Below are positions 43,757-56,475 of a stretch of 64,000 nucleotides of DNA, piece by piece. How positions within the stretch are numbered: position 1 is the stretch's first letter; each line of letters starts with the position of its first letter. The stretch is from Meconema thalassinum (Eukaryota; Arthropoda; Insecta; Orthoptera; Tettigoniidae): assembly GCA_946902985.2 (NCBI GenBank), contig OX336397.1, positions 184,640,813 through 184,704,812 on the forward strand, in the 5' to 3' direction. Made by a program: the position numbers and the translations under genes. The notes under the pieces were generated by a model. That model saw only the letters and a program-made list of their open reading frames with translations. It was not told the origin of the DNA and searched no databases.

Positions 43757-44611
43757 CCTTCATTGAAGCCTTCAGGCTTCTGTTCCTTCTGGAATTTTGA
43801 ACTGGATATGAAAACTCTGATGGGATACAAAATGTAAATGTTGGGAAGTTCCCATATTAATGGTAAATTGTAAAACTGTACCTAAATTTTGATGTTTTCT
43901 TGGAAGATGCTAACATGTAAGTTGGACTCGGTGGGAGATCTAACTATTGGTAACCTTGTATTCCTGTTCCCTTTGGGAATTGTAGTGGTCATTCCTCTAC
44001 CGTAGTTCCTTCTAAATGTATAGTCGTCTAACTCATGTAATCTTGAAATGTACTTCGAATCTGTAAAAAGGTAAACTTGTTAATGAAATTTTGTAAGCAC
44101 GGATCTAGGGCATTGTCAGAAATATTTTCTTCATATAAATTCAACTTTGTTTCTCTTTTGTAAAATGTAGTAAGAATTAGTAATTCTGTAAACCTTTTTT
44201 TGAAATTAGATTAACTTCTATTTTTGCAAATGGCTGCCCACGCGTCGAATAACATCTTGCACATTGCTTCCACCTACTTCGTCTAAAGCGACCTACATTG
44301 GACTTGTTGAAAATTTTCCTAACGTGTCTCGGTCTCTGAAAGCACTGCTGGTGCTGGTGTTCTGCGTTTCTGAAGATTTTTGGACACAGTGATGCTGTTG
44401 ACTAAGTGGTTTGCGAGGTGATCAATTATCCCATCACTGATAATCTGACCCTGCATTCTTCCTAACCAAAACGATGCGGTTTCATCCATCAATTGGAGTT
44501 AACAGGTGAACATTATCTTCTGGAAACATGCTTGGTGAATCGACAAGTTAAGGAGTACTGTCTATGCCTAGGCATATTCGTGAACGGTGTTCACGCTTAA
44601 GGGAGGGAGAC
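43757..44611 (+). other. Gypsy 3' untranslated region with polypurine tract
   Basis: No env-like ORF. A purine tract AAGGGAGGGAGA (about 44599-44610) precedes the 3' LTR and would prime plus-strand synthesis. Confidence 0.75.
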
Positions 44612-45481
44612 TGTTACGTGCAAGAGCCCGTCCCAACGTTTCAAACATGTAATTTCCCCTGATGCAATTCTTGACATTTTGAAACGTCCGCTTCGTCGCT
44701 CAGTTCCGCCTGTGACCACGAGATGGTAGCTGCTGTCGGACTTTGGAAAGACTTCAAGTAGTTCCTGCAGCTCCGCTAGAGAGTGTGTGCTGGGTCTTAT
44801 AAAACTCTTCATATGCATGACATAATTGAAAGTCAATTATATTCTTCGTCATGAAACAAATGCCGGTGTATTCATGATACCGCCAAAATTATTTACTAAA
44901 TTATGACATTGTTGTTTGATGTGCCAATCTGTGATTGGACATTTTCCAAATATCATTCATGCAGCGCGCCTGGCTTCCTTGTCGGCGCCATTATGTGTTG
45001 TCATCGGTAACTGAACAGTCCGGATTGAACTGAGTGATCGTGAATTTGATTGTCTATTGAGGTGGGGGCCTGCGGCCCTCACCTCACCAAGAAATGAAAT
45101 TACATTACAAAAAAACGTGTACCGCAGTGGGTAGGAAGTGGGATTGTCGCCCCTGAAGCATGATCTACCTTATTTTCACCGGAATGGAGAAAACTTGAAG
45201 ATGTTTGGTGTCAATGGTTGCGTGTGCCAGCAACAGCCATCTGGGCAGCTTTCTTTTTTTAGATTATTTATTAGTGTTATGTTTGTTTTATCATCAGTGT
45301 CTCCCCAAAGGCCTTATTAAGGTATGTCTTGAAACCTTATTTAATTTAAATTATTGGAGCTCCTTATTTTGCATTGTGTGATGAGTGTTTGTTTTAGTTC
45401 TGAAAGGTTGACCTTGGAATAGATATGTCACCTATGAAAATGTAAAAGTTTGTTAAACTTTTTTTTTGTCCGGGGAACACT

Positions 45482-48400
45482 TGGTGTATTCTTGGAATAC
45501 ACGGTACGAGAGATTATAATTTTCAATGCTTTTGCATGTTCTTTCCTTCCTCTTTGTCAAACACCAACAGTGATCTTCTGTTTCTTCCTTGATGGGCAAA
45601 TCTCTTATGTCTTCATGAGTCTGTTCTAGATATATATTCTCTGTGACTCACCTAGCGTCATCTAGCAGCGAATCTCTGAAGCTCTTCAACTCTTCCTGGT
45701 GCAAGATGACTTACTTATCCATTTGGCCACCAGATCCTGTTACCATCGCCAGCTATTATCTCCATGAGCAAGAGACCTACGTCTACTCTTTTACTCACCA
45801 TGCTGCGCTAGTATCGCCTGTTATCAACTCTTTGAAGACCAGCTCAGAAAGAGAAGATCAATTTTTTGTTGTAACATTGGCAATGCTTATATGTTCTCCT
45901 TTTGTCTCCTACCCCCCACTTTTTTCCCCTTCCTTGGACCCACCGTGCTCCGTTGAGCTGGTCTCACTTCTCAGTCGGCAGTTGACTCGGTCAGTTAAGG
46001 CTCCACTCGAGCTAGTCTCCTCAAACCAAGAGGCATACTCTCTTCTACGCCATGTTGGCAAAGTAGTTATCGTCAAAAGGAACTTCAACTTCAACATGAA
46101 ATCAAGATAAGTACCATCTTAAAGTTTTAACCTCATCTTCATGGTTTTAACTTTCACGTGCTTTTAACGATACTTTTATAGACAGTGTGAGATTATTTAT
46201 TTCGGGGCAAAAATCATTCTTCGTGGGATTTGCCATGTTGAGCTTTTGTTCGTACAAGCCAACCTTTCTAAAAAAGAGCTTTTCTTAGGCTATTCAAATG
46301 AGAAATCCTCTCACTACGTGGGATATTATCTAATACCCGCTGTCTATAACTCAACAAGCTAGTTCCTCCGTTGGATTTTCTCAACCCCATTTTTCTACTA
46401 AGGTCGTTCTGGAACCTTCTAGATTCTGTATTTCATCTACAAGTCCTGCCGATATGAAATTTTCACTCACTTGTGAGAATGCTATTTAAAATTGAAGAAT
46501 CTCACTTCAGAATTAAAGCTCAATAGCGAATTTTCTTCCACCGTTGGATGTTCTATGGCGCATTTAACCGTAATCCACCATTTTCTCAAGCAATAGACTT
46601 TCGTTCATCTAGTGCAACCAGTCATTTTGTTCAAATTGAAATAACTTTCTTTGCCAAAAACTTTCGTGTTTCTATAGTGAACTTTTCATATATTTCAACG
46701 AACTATAGTGAAAATCAGTGCTTGTTCAACTTTCTACCGCGTCGCGATCGTCCGTTTACATATAAATAAGGCCATGAACATTTTTCCTCAATCCCTATTT
46801 CTCTTTCCTAAACCTCTTACTAACAATCCGTAATAAACTTTTAAATTTAGGTCTGTTTCAACGAGGTGTCAATCTATAGATGTGCCCTACCATTTTTTCT
46901 CATGTGTAATTAATTAATTTCTGTATAAATTACTTGTCCAGCACACGTTTCAAACTTACATTCTTTCTCCCTTCTAATCAGGGAAAACAATTCTTTCAAC
47001 TCTTGAGTGAGTTATTTCTAGGTCTCACGAAATGGAAACTGCCCCATTTGGTTCGTGATTCCTATTTAAAACATAGGAGGTCGAGAACCTTCCTTTTGAT
47101 TATCTCTTCAGGTTTCACAGTAAGTGACCTGCCCTTATTTGCATAGTAACCAACATTAATTCTGTATAAATATAAGAAGTTGTAGGAACTTCTATCTTAT
47201 TTTTCATGTTTTCTTATTGTTATTTTAGAAGTTTTCACTCTTTCTAGAATATTCTCTCAGGAATTTCTTAAGGTACACTCTTTGTACTCCAATTAACATT
47301 CAAACTTTAATTACTTCATTGGTTATTTGCTTAAATCTTATAAAGATTTTAGAAACATGGAAGGTTTTAAACCTCGCAAATTGTCAATTGCCTGGAGCAA
47401 ACGTTTAATGTTGGGAGGTCTGCGACCCCATTTGTTAAAAAGTTCAAATGAACTATGTTTGTCAAAATTACATTACATACTTGTTAAATTCATTAACCTT
47501 CTTTGAATTGTTGAATAAATTAAATATTTATTTTTGGATTTATCATTTCGCAAGTACAACGATTAGGCAAGATTCTGTCTTCCTTGGCTCTTCCTACTCA
47601 ATGTTATTAAATCCATTAATAGGGCTTTCACCACTTTTTGCATTTGAGCAAGAACTCTTAGTTTCCACCTCACTAAAGTTTCTTTTAGCTTTAATAGCTA
47701 ATTCTAACTGGCCAGTAAGGCAAGTAAAGCTCGCTAAGCCAGCTACCTGCTTGTGGAGATCCTCTCCGAAAACTTATGGTCAGTTTTCCAAAAGATAAGT
47801 GTTTCTTTTAGTCTAAACTTTTAGCCGGCTCCTCGCTGAGTAAAAGCTTAGCCATTTCCAAATGCAACCATTGGTTCACTTACCAAAATTACTTTCCCAG
47901 GTATAACTTTTCATCACTATCCTTCCTGGAAGCACTATTATTATTATTATTATTATTATTTATTTACCATAAATCGTACACGAAGTATGGAAGGCCTAGT
48001 GAAAAAGGGCAAGCCCCACATACATATTTCATGCTTCACAGGCACAGCTTACATCTACATTTGTTTTAACAATATTTACAAGTTTTACAAATATATTTGC
48101 AGTATTTACATATTTAGAATATTGACATAGTACATTTTCCTGTTCACTCACTCTCTCACGCACGCACTTTCATAGCCTCGATCACGCGATACATACATTC
48201 ATTCCATTCAGATACTCATTCATTCAGCGAGACAATCAATCACTCATACAGACGTTTATTTATACAATGTACCTTTTTACGTACGGCTTGAATTTCCTAA
48301 GAGGCAAGATCTTGGCATCCCCTGGCAGCGCGTTCCATAACCGCGCAGAGCGGCCGTAGAAACCTGTCAGGTAAGCATTGCTACGTGCGAAGGGCGGAAC

Positions 48401-49083
48401 GAGGGTTACACCTCGTCCTCTCCGAACTGAGCGGTATGCCAATGACAGTCGGCAAAAAGGGTCAATATTAATGGAACCTGTAAGGGATTTTTTAAGAAAA
48501 ATTCGATCAATTTGTTTGGCTGTTGCCTCTATAGATGGAAATTTTGACAAAGGGGAAGGGGAATAACGAGCTATTAGCCTTTCTGCGCGGCGCTGTACAC
48601 GCTGGAGCTTGTTCATGTTTTCCGCTGCACTGGGTCGCTTTTTCCAGGAACTCTATAATTTTGAAAATTGGAAATACCAAACTTGATTTAAATTATTGGC
48701 ATTCTTCAAATTATTTCGCAAAACGAATTTCTTTGAACAAACATACAACAAATTTGTTACTCTCAGTCTTGCCAGACCATCACCCTTCCCCATAGTAGTT
48801 TTATACATGCTTGGGAGGAAATACACTAAAGCCTCTCTCTTGCAAATCGCCCAAGTCCTAGCTGCGATTCCCGTTAGCTTCGACCAAACTCGTACCTACT
48901 TTAGGTATCAGAGAGTTAATTTTCAATGGCAACTGCCTCTAAAGGTATTTAAAGTTAAATTTACAACTTTTGTGGGACTCTCCTCCTATTTTTCTATCCT
49001 TTTTCTCCAATCCAAAACCTACTTCCTTTTTTTTAATCATCTTCCCTTGGTGGGTGGGTTATTCCTTATCCAATAATCTACCC
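45482..49083. mobile_element. 3.6-kb insertion of unknown class in the 3' LTR
   Basis: The empty site is known from the 5' LTR (22855-22860). The bases AACACT occur on both sides (45476-45481, 49084-49089), a 6-bp duplication. The ends form a weak inverted repeat: TGGTGTATTCTTGG at the left and GGGTAGATTATTGG on the complement at the right. The left end also holds a perfect 8-bp hairpin (GTGTATTC, TTG, GAATACAC). The interior is AT/pyrimidine-rich, with no recognisable transposase. A LINE fragment is nested at 47937-48648. Probably a non-autonomous DNA transposon; class not determined. Confidence 0.75.
47937..48648 (-). pseudogene. 5'-truncated LINE: end of the RT ORF plus 3' UTR and (TAA)n tail
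   Basis: From about 48648 the minus strand reads KRPSAAENMNKLQRVQRRAE, then a C-terminal region with TGFYGRSARLWNALPGDA and FKPYVKRYIV, stopping at 48260. This is the usual C-terminal end of non-LTR retrotransposon polyproteins. About 290 bases of 3' UTR and a (TAA)n tail (47937-47966) follow. An upstream in-frame stop marks the truncation. No clear target duplication was found. Confidence 0.75.
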
Positions 49084-50090
49084 AACACTACTGTTTTTCT
49101 TCTTAACTTATTATTTGGCATCTAGCTAAGGCAGTTTCTTCTTATAATATTATGGTACTGGCCAGACGAGTCTATTTACACTAGGCCTAAATTGGTTCAT
49201 TAGTCGGTCGTTTTTTTTTGTCTGATCCGTTGCCTTTCACTGTTGTAATAGTATTTAGACATAATTGTTTCCCGCCGTTCACTTCCTTCTGCTAATGTTT
49301 AAATTTAATTTTATTAATTGTTTGCCGTAATTTCGATCAGGCATGCGGTCTTCCGTTTAGTGGGCATGTTTTTGTTTTGTTATGAAGAGATGCATTCAGG
49401 TCTCGTGGTCAGTTTCTTGGCGTCCACCGCGAAACTCAAACGTGTTGTGTTAACTTAAGATGTTTTTTTTATTTAACCTTGTCGGTTTAACATTGAGTTT
49501 TTCGTAATTGTTCCTGTGTTTTTCTCCATCAGGCAAATTAATGAATTGTTTTCTGATACAATTTACTTTGGTTAATTTAATTTTTATTTCTCGTTTCATC
49601 GTGGCCGGGATCTACGCATGCCGGATCGCTATTGCATTCCCTTGCAAATTATCAAGCCCTTTTTCATTGTGTTATGCATGTAATTTTTATTTTAACCTTT
49701 GGGCTTTAACATTTTTATTTTTATTTAAGTCTTTTCTTTTCTTGGCTTTGCAAGCAAGCATGTTAGGCGGTATCTGGCCTTCATTGTAAATTTGTGCTGG
49801 TTGATGCATGTTCTGTTTCTGGTGGAGGTGTTTTCTCTTGAAATTTTTAACATTAAATTTTTATTTGTAAATTTTAATCTATTGTTGTGGCATTATTTCG
49901 CCGACAGCAGTTCTGTCGGTTGGTGGGGGGTGTCTGTACGATAGCCTGTGTGTGTTGTCCCCTTCTCCATCTTCTTTCCACTCCTTTGGAGCTCTTCTGT
50001 TGGGACACATCATCTGGAGGTGATTTGTTGTGGAAGCGACCCGGACCTCTCAAACAAAGGTAAGTTGGGCCCCGGATTCCTGGTGTTGCA

Positions 50091-51939
50091 ATAAACATAA
50101 TGCATTACTGCATTCTGGGTTGCAGGAAGGATATACCGTATTTTCATAGAACATAGCATTCACATGTTTCAGGCTAACATATTTAATGCCAGAACTCGTG
50201 TTTTCGTCTCTTCCCAAAGCTATTTGGGTAATGTTTCTGGGGCTAGAGTATCCTTCCTTTTCCTGCCTCTAATGCCCCTTCTCGTTCTTGTTCTGATATC
50301 CTCATTCTCTACGGACTGGAACATTTAACTGTGATATGATTTAAATATGAGGTACATTGCACATTGTATGTGTTCAGTATAATAATAAAAATGAACATTT
50401 CCTAAGAAGTGTAATTTCTGTAGCAACAAACACACTTTATTAGAGTCAAACTTCAGAATGAAATTTAGTGACAAATTGAAGTTAAAGTGGAAACATTAAA
50501 ATGTTGCCCAAATAATCCAGACCAAACACCAACTGAATAAGCAAAATTTACTCTCTATGTAAAAGAACTAACTGAATGATGTGTGTAGGCTACATAAATA
50601 ATAGTTGGGTACATATATTATATAGGCCTGCAGAAAAGAAAGCATGGAAGTTACACAAGTTTGCATACCTATGAATAAAAGATTGAAAAGCAAAACAGCT
50701 TAGAAGTTAATATCATACCTAACAAGTGGACTTTTCATATTTTGCTGAAATCTACTATAATAGCCTACTTTTTTCTATGAAAGTGCGTGGTGGAAATTGA
50801 GATTTTCAATAGGCCTATGTATCACTTCTCTTCTACTGTAGAATGTAGTCATTGCCATATATTTTGAAACAAGGAAATGTTGTAGAATGACAGCTTACAC
50901 CAAACATCTCCTTTTTCATTTATAACAGCTCGTGATAACAATTTCCCATCAGAATTAGGGTGTTAATAAGCCTAAGTAAGCATCCATTCAACAAGCGCGC
51001 CATGCAGCTTGAGCGATGTTTGCCCCTTCCACCAGGTAAATGTAACCGCAAAGCAAGAGGCCTCACTCCATCCGTGGGAGCGAGACATCCAGAAGTATTA
51101 TAGAGGTCATGACCGCAGCCATTAAACTGATGAACCAACCAACCTTAAGAACCATCTGAATGATATTTGCTTAGTAACGCTCTGAATGTGTCAGTACCCA
51201 GAGTTCATATCAACTATACAGTATTATCCTAAAGTTATGAATATCCGTTTCCTTTTATTTGTTATATTATTTAAATATGTTGAATATAATTTATTAGTCT
51301 GGTAGAGTTTCCTATTTCATTTTATAGGATATCATGTGAACTAATGATTAACAATTTTTAAGCATTTCTTCTTCTGCATCGTGAAAGAGTCTCGTAGGAC
51401 CACGCGGAATCAACATTAGTTAGCCTTTCTTTTAGCCCATTATTCCTTTATACTCAATGAATGAAATTTGTTTTCGTTGCATGCACCATATATGGTGGTT
51501 ATATGTTATCTCCTTGTCCTCGAAAGTCCGTGTGAGTGGAAATTTCTTGTTTTTTGTTCGGTCTAGTAAATTTGGCGATCCTAGTTATTTCAGTTTTGTT
51601 TACATAATGTTTGTACCAATTTGATCTAGTTGTGTTGTTCTTCAGGTATGTGCGAATTTTATTAGTCTAAGTGCCCCATGAATTAGATTCTGTGCGGATA
51701 TAGTGTGGTACATGAGTTTGGAGATACTTTTATATAGGCTATATCCATTTGGTTGTTGAAGATGGACTCAATCTTTGATTCTCGGCCGTAATGTTTTTCA
51801 CATTATTTTACGTTTTTCACGTCCAATTGTCCGTGAACTGTTTTGTGTTGAAGAGTAAGAGTTTCTGAAGCATAGAGAGCTTCGGGTTTAATTACTTTTC
51901 AAAAGAATTGGAGTTTGCATTGCCAGGAAAGACTATTTA
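50091..51939. other. Gypsy right flank to mariner, no supportable gene
   Basis: Starts with ATAAA, the Gypsy target duplication. A 72-codon minus ORF (50920-51138) lies in a relatively GC-rich island (about 50985-51130) that ends in CAACCAACC. It may be a fragment of an unrecognised repeat. The rest is AT-rich. Confidence 0.45.
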
Positions 51940-53266
51940 CATGGGTTGTTTTTTTAGTTTTGGCACCAATGCTTCAGTGCCAAGTTGCAACAATGTTGGG
52001 CGCTGCCACTTTTACCGACGGTTGCTGCCCTGCATCCCCTCACTCAGAGCACATGACCTCGCCCGTCCTCACCACCGCTCGTGCGCAGTCGCGCCTGTTA
52101 GATGAGTAGTGTGAGACCAGCGCTCGCGAAAGACAGTCGCCATATTTTCCAAGCAGGAACAGAGAACGTGGAAAAAATTTCAGTGTGCTAGGGGTCGCAG
52201 TGCTAAACAGTGTCACCGAGGATTGCAGGAAGCGTGCGGTGCAGCTGCGTTACCGTTCAGAATGGTAGCAAGATGGGTTGCAGCCTTTCGAGATGGGCGC
52301 GAACGTGTGGAGCTCATGCCTCGATCTGGTCACCCACCAGTAAGTGATGACTATGTACAGATGGTGTCCGCGTTAGTAGAGGTGGATCGGAACGTAACGA
52401 TTCGTCAATTAGAGTATGATGCCGGACTGGCGCATTCAACTGTCCTCCACATCCTGAAGGACTTACTGAAAATGAGGAAGATTGCGTCCAAATGGGTTCC
52501 GCATGACTTAACCGACATGCACAAATGGCTGCGATATGACGCTTGTCGTATGCACTTGCAGCGTTATGAGCGCGAAGGAGAGGCCTTCTTAAGGCGTATC
52601 ATAACCATTGACGAGACGTGGGCCAGATCTTATGAGCCACAGTTAAAACGCCAATCGAATGAGTGGTGGCACCACGGATCACCACGGAAACAAACAGTTC
52701 GACCAACCCCCACCAATGTGAAGGTAATGTTGATTCTTTTCTATGATTGGAATGGTGTGATCATTCACCAAACTGTTCCTCGAGGGCAAACCGTTAATGC
52801 GGCGTACTATTATTCCTTTCTGCAAGACCATCTCCGAGGAGCTCTGAGAAGGAAACGGTGCCACCTCATGGTTAAACCGCCCATCGTTCTGCATGACAAT
52901 GCTAGGGCACACACAGCAGGCGTTGTGTCGGCATTGTTGGATCGCTGGGGCTGGGAGGTCGTCTATCATCCGCTATATTCTCCCGACATCAGTCCTTGTA
53001 ACTATGATCTCATCGCGAAGATGAAGATGACAATGCGCGGGGAGCGCTTCCGTACCATAGAAGACGTTAAGCAGGGTGCCGAGCACTCTTTTCGTACCAT
53101 CAATAGATTGGGCAGTGCCAACGGGACCCAACGACTTCCGCATCGCTGGGAACACGTTGTACGCAACGGTGGGGACTACATCGAGGGCCTGTGAAACTTG
53201 GAACCATCTAAGTGAGTTATTAATCCACTTATAACTAAGGTGCCAAAACTAAAAAAACAACCCATG
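51940..53266 (+). mobile_element. Mariner (DD34D) element, full length, 1,327 bp
   Basis: Perfect 28-bp terminal inverted repeats (CATGGGTTGTTTTTTTAGTT...) at 51940-51967 and 53239-53266 are flanked by TA on both sides. The length is typical of mariner. The transposase gene lies inside. Confidence 0.95.
52115..53194 (+). pseudogene. Mariner transposase, start lost and third catalytic Asp changed to Asn
   Basis: The open frame runs from 52115 to TGA at 53192-53194. The N-terminal helix-turn-helix region is present (SKQEQRTWKKF from 52148; MVARWVAAFRDGR from 52262). Catalytic motifs are TIDETW (first D) and LHDNARAH (second D). The third position, 34 residues later, is SPCNYD, where D34D mariners have SPCDYD or similar. 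One G-to-A change in the codon explains it. No ATG precedes the helix-turn-helix region in frame, so the start also seems lost. It is therefore expected to be inactive, although the inverted repeats could still be used in trans. Confidence 0.88.
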
Positions 53267-54959
53267 TATATTGTATGAATGTTTAGTTAAATGAAATGGA
53301 GGTGTTATTGTTTTAATTTTTGTTATAATCATTTAAATCATAAGCTTTGCATTTTAGTGCTTTTAATCTGACGATGAACCCAATAATTGGTCAAAAAACA
53401 TCATGTAATACATGACGTGTTGGAGTACTAAGAGGCGTCTTAATTCAAGTTAAGACATAACAGACGTTAAAGCATATAACCATCTCCTCCCGGTAGTTGA
53501 ACCTGAAATACCTTACGCATCGGAATTTTAAACCGACCAGAAAGGTTGCCCCTTATTTATTGGTTAAAATATAGGGAACCAATGATAAAGAGTTTTGTCT
53601 ACCTGGTGTGTTCAATCAGAAAAGGTTTAGTCACAAACAGCCAATCGCAGGGTATCTGATCATTATATCCTAAGTAACCGTTTCCCATGCTGCTTTGTGT
53701 TTGTTGCTGTTTAATAAGCATTTTCAATTGAGCGCTTGTGAGTTAAATGTGTGTATTGATGAGTGAGTTAGATGACACCATAGTGACTGTGGTTTCAGAG
53801 AACGATAGCTCGAGAAAAAGGAGAGTTAATTTCTGAAAACAAGAAGAGAAATTGGTTATCATTAGCCCAAAGGCTTCAACTCATTCAACACCTGCTCACA
53901 TAGTGCAAGGAGGTTTTCTTGTAAATATATCATATCCTGTTACAATTTTATGAAAAAATAATGCAATTAATATCTATTCTTAATAAAGAGGCAACAGCCT
54001 TGTTTCTTAAAAGCCTGTCAAGAGGAGGTCTAGGCCTTCAGGTATCAAGCAACGGCCAAACTATTGTTCGCTTGAGTACACGTTGATTAATAAAGCAACA
54101 AAATCGAAATTCAACATAAAAGAAACAGCTTGTGACGGTTTATATCATGAATTTCCGGGGCATGAAAGAACAATATTCAAGACAAAAATCAAAGCTTATT
54201 TACTTCGATGCTAATTTAAACAAAACAATGGTATTGAAATTGTGAGCAAAGTGTGTATATTTTGAATTTCTTTGAGTACGTCAATATTGGATTTTGCTCC
54301 TCATCTTTAAGTGTTTGTTGTTACTGCCGTAAAATGAAACTAATGAATCAGCAAAAAAGACTGAGTACATGGCCAGTAAACGACTGCACATCCTTCGTGC
54401 GTCAACGTTTTATAATTTAATGTAAACAGAGGCCATGATCCTGCAACAATATGCTTTGATCTACAGCAAATTCAGCTTCTTCCAGAATCTTCCAAACAAC
54501 AGGCAATTACTTGGCAAATGAGTTTGTATTGTTTATGTATTGTTGAAATATATGGGAATAATCCAAGCTTATGGACAGAAGATCAAACCGGAAATGGCTT
54601 CGTCTGCTCTGTTACAGCATCTTGTAGGCCTGCAACTAACTGAAAATGTTGTCAGTATTAGGCTGTCCTTTGATTGGTGTGGCCCTCAAAACTAAGGTTG
54701 GTCTGCCTCAGTTGAACTAGAACAGTTACCTATTGTTCACAACCTATATCCGGTAATCAAGAAAGATTTTGGGAAGCCTCTATAACATGTCTACGGCGAG
54801 GATTGGAAAAATAACGACACCCTCAAATTTTATTTATATATCGTCACAAACCATGCCAATGAGGATGCTGTGGAAGAGAACAACTGCTTGTAGGATGATA
54901 CAGAACTCCATTTTCAAGACAATTGGCAAAATAGACTTTCGTGTTTAGTAAACAATGGA
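53267..54959. other. Intergenic, nothing recognised
   Basis: AT-rich DNA with only short ORFs, none supportable, and no repeat I can name. Confidence 0.5.
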
Positions 54960-55499
54960 AATAAAGTTCTACACGGGTCAAAATGTCCGTGTGTCTGTGT
55001 GTGTGCATCAGTGTGTGTGTGTGTCATTTAAACATGAAGAGACTGAATTGAACCCAGTTTGGCTCAGAGGTAGCGCTAGCAAAGGACATCTCAGTGTCGT
55101 GTTTTATATCGCGCAAACCCAAGGAAAATAAAATTGCGGCCACCCAAAATATATAAAGCTAAAATAAAATTACGACGTAACTAATCGACAGATCTCTACT
55201 AAATTTTAGAAAAACTGATCTTTGTGTACGAAGCGTCCTGTGCACAAACTACAAGGTTATCAGCAAAATAATTTCATTTTGGCAGGCATGCGTATCAAGC
55301 ATCATCCATTACCTACATTATGGTCCAATGAATCAATGTTCACAGTATTTGGCAATCAGTTTTATATCAAGATTTTCTGTTACGAACATGACGAGTATGA
55401 AAGCAAATTGTGCGCTGACGCCATCTTGAAACTATAACTAAATTACTCTTAAAACATACGAGTTACCCTAACAAATGTTAGTGACAATTTAGGATCGTC

Positions 55500-56175
55500 A
55501 TCTTGTACAGCAAAGGCTACAAAACAGACCCTCCATTCCTCAAGATGGTGGCTGCACATACTATTAGAAAATTAAAATTGACAAATTACAAAATTTCGGC
55601 ATCCTAAAGCTATAATATTGAAATTTAATAATTAAATAGGAAACAAAAATTTCAAAATGGCACTGGGCGTAGTATTTTAACGTAATTGTGAATCTTTCAG
55701 TCTGTAATTGCGAAACTAAAACGAATCTTAGTAAGAAAGAAGTATCACACACAGGACGTTACAGAAATAGCCCAGAACGCACTGAATAAAACGACGCTCG
55801 TTGGCCATCTTGAAAACAAAGAATATGATAATTAATAATGCAATGTATTATTGCGATGCAACAACAAAATTAAGCAGTAAACTAGAAACTTATACAGTAA
55901 GTAGCTTCCTTCGAGCAAGTCAAACGAACAACTACTCCATACGTTCACGATGGTGGCTGGGCGTATTCTTAAGACATGAATATATTTGACTCGCGTTGTA
56001 AAGCGCAATTAATGCGACATTTAGTGAAGAGGAGAAGCTTACAAAAACGTCGCTACAATTATATAGCTGAATATTGCGTGCAGTGACCATGTCGAAATTA
56101 CAATACGCACATACAAATAACACTATATATTAAAATATACAATTAAGTGTAATGTATGTGGGATTTGTATGCCAT
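55500..56175. repeat. Second interspersed unit with an AAGATGGTGGCTG motif
   Basis: Short related blocks, CTCAAGATGGTGGCTGCACA (55542) and CACGATGGTGGCTGGGCGTA (55948), and complementary GGCCATCTTGAA blocks (55803, 57900) recur between the larger units. No gene. Confidence 0.5.
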
Positions 56176-56179
56176 AACC

Positions 56180-56475
56180 GCCCCCGTGGTGTTGTGGTAG
56201 CGTGCCTGCCTCTCACCCGGAGGCCCTGGGTTTGATTCCCGGTCCCGTCAGGCCTTTCAGAAACTAACGTGAGGATGGAATGGGGTGCACACAGTCTCGT
56301 GAGGACAATTGACTATCTGTCTGACAGTGAGGTAGCACCCCGATAACGAAAACCCTGATTAATGGCCAAGGGGACCCGATGCTTTGACGACGATTCACCC
56401 CAATATCTGCAGGCCAAATGGCTGGGCTGCGCTCGCTGGGTAGCCCTAGGCCCTTCATGGGATGTAGTACCAGAG
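56180..56475 (+). repeat. tRNA-headed SINE
   Basis: CCGTGGTGTTGTGGTAGCGT (box A region) and GGGTTTGATTCCCGG (box B) form a tRNA-like head of about 70 bases. The body contains CACAGTCTCGTGAGGACAAT and CGACGATTCACCCCAATATC. This is a familiar insect SINE design. Confidence 0.75.

Larger units (their letters stand above)
21991..50090 (+). mobile_element. Ty3/Gypsy LTR retrotransposon, interrupted by two insertions
   Basis: In order: LTR, tRNA-iMet primer-binding site, gag, protease, RT, RNase H, integrase, a purine-rich tract and LTR. No env-like gene is seen. After removal of GF2 (14.7 kb) and the 3.6-kb LTR insertion, the element would be about 9.8 kb. LTRs appear about 98-99% identical by eye, so it is young. 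Gag has a frameshift and there is one stop between gag and protease. Confidence 0.93.
44612..50090 (+). repeat. 3' LTR of the Gypsy element, split by a 3.6-kb insertion
   Basis: The LTR parts are 44612-45481 and 49090-50090, 1,871 bp together, matching the 1,870-bp 5' LTR. It starts TGTTACGTGC and ends GGTGTTGCA, followed by ATAAA. Confidence 0.92.

Noticed and set aside
43757..44611. env gene in the Gypsy element
   Set aside because: No ORF of useful length or membrane-protein character lies between pol and the 3' LTR.
50920..51138. 72-residue minus-strand ORF
   Set aside because: It lies in a small GC-rich island with no family match or gene structure, and may be part of a repeat.
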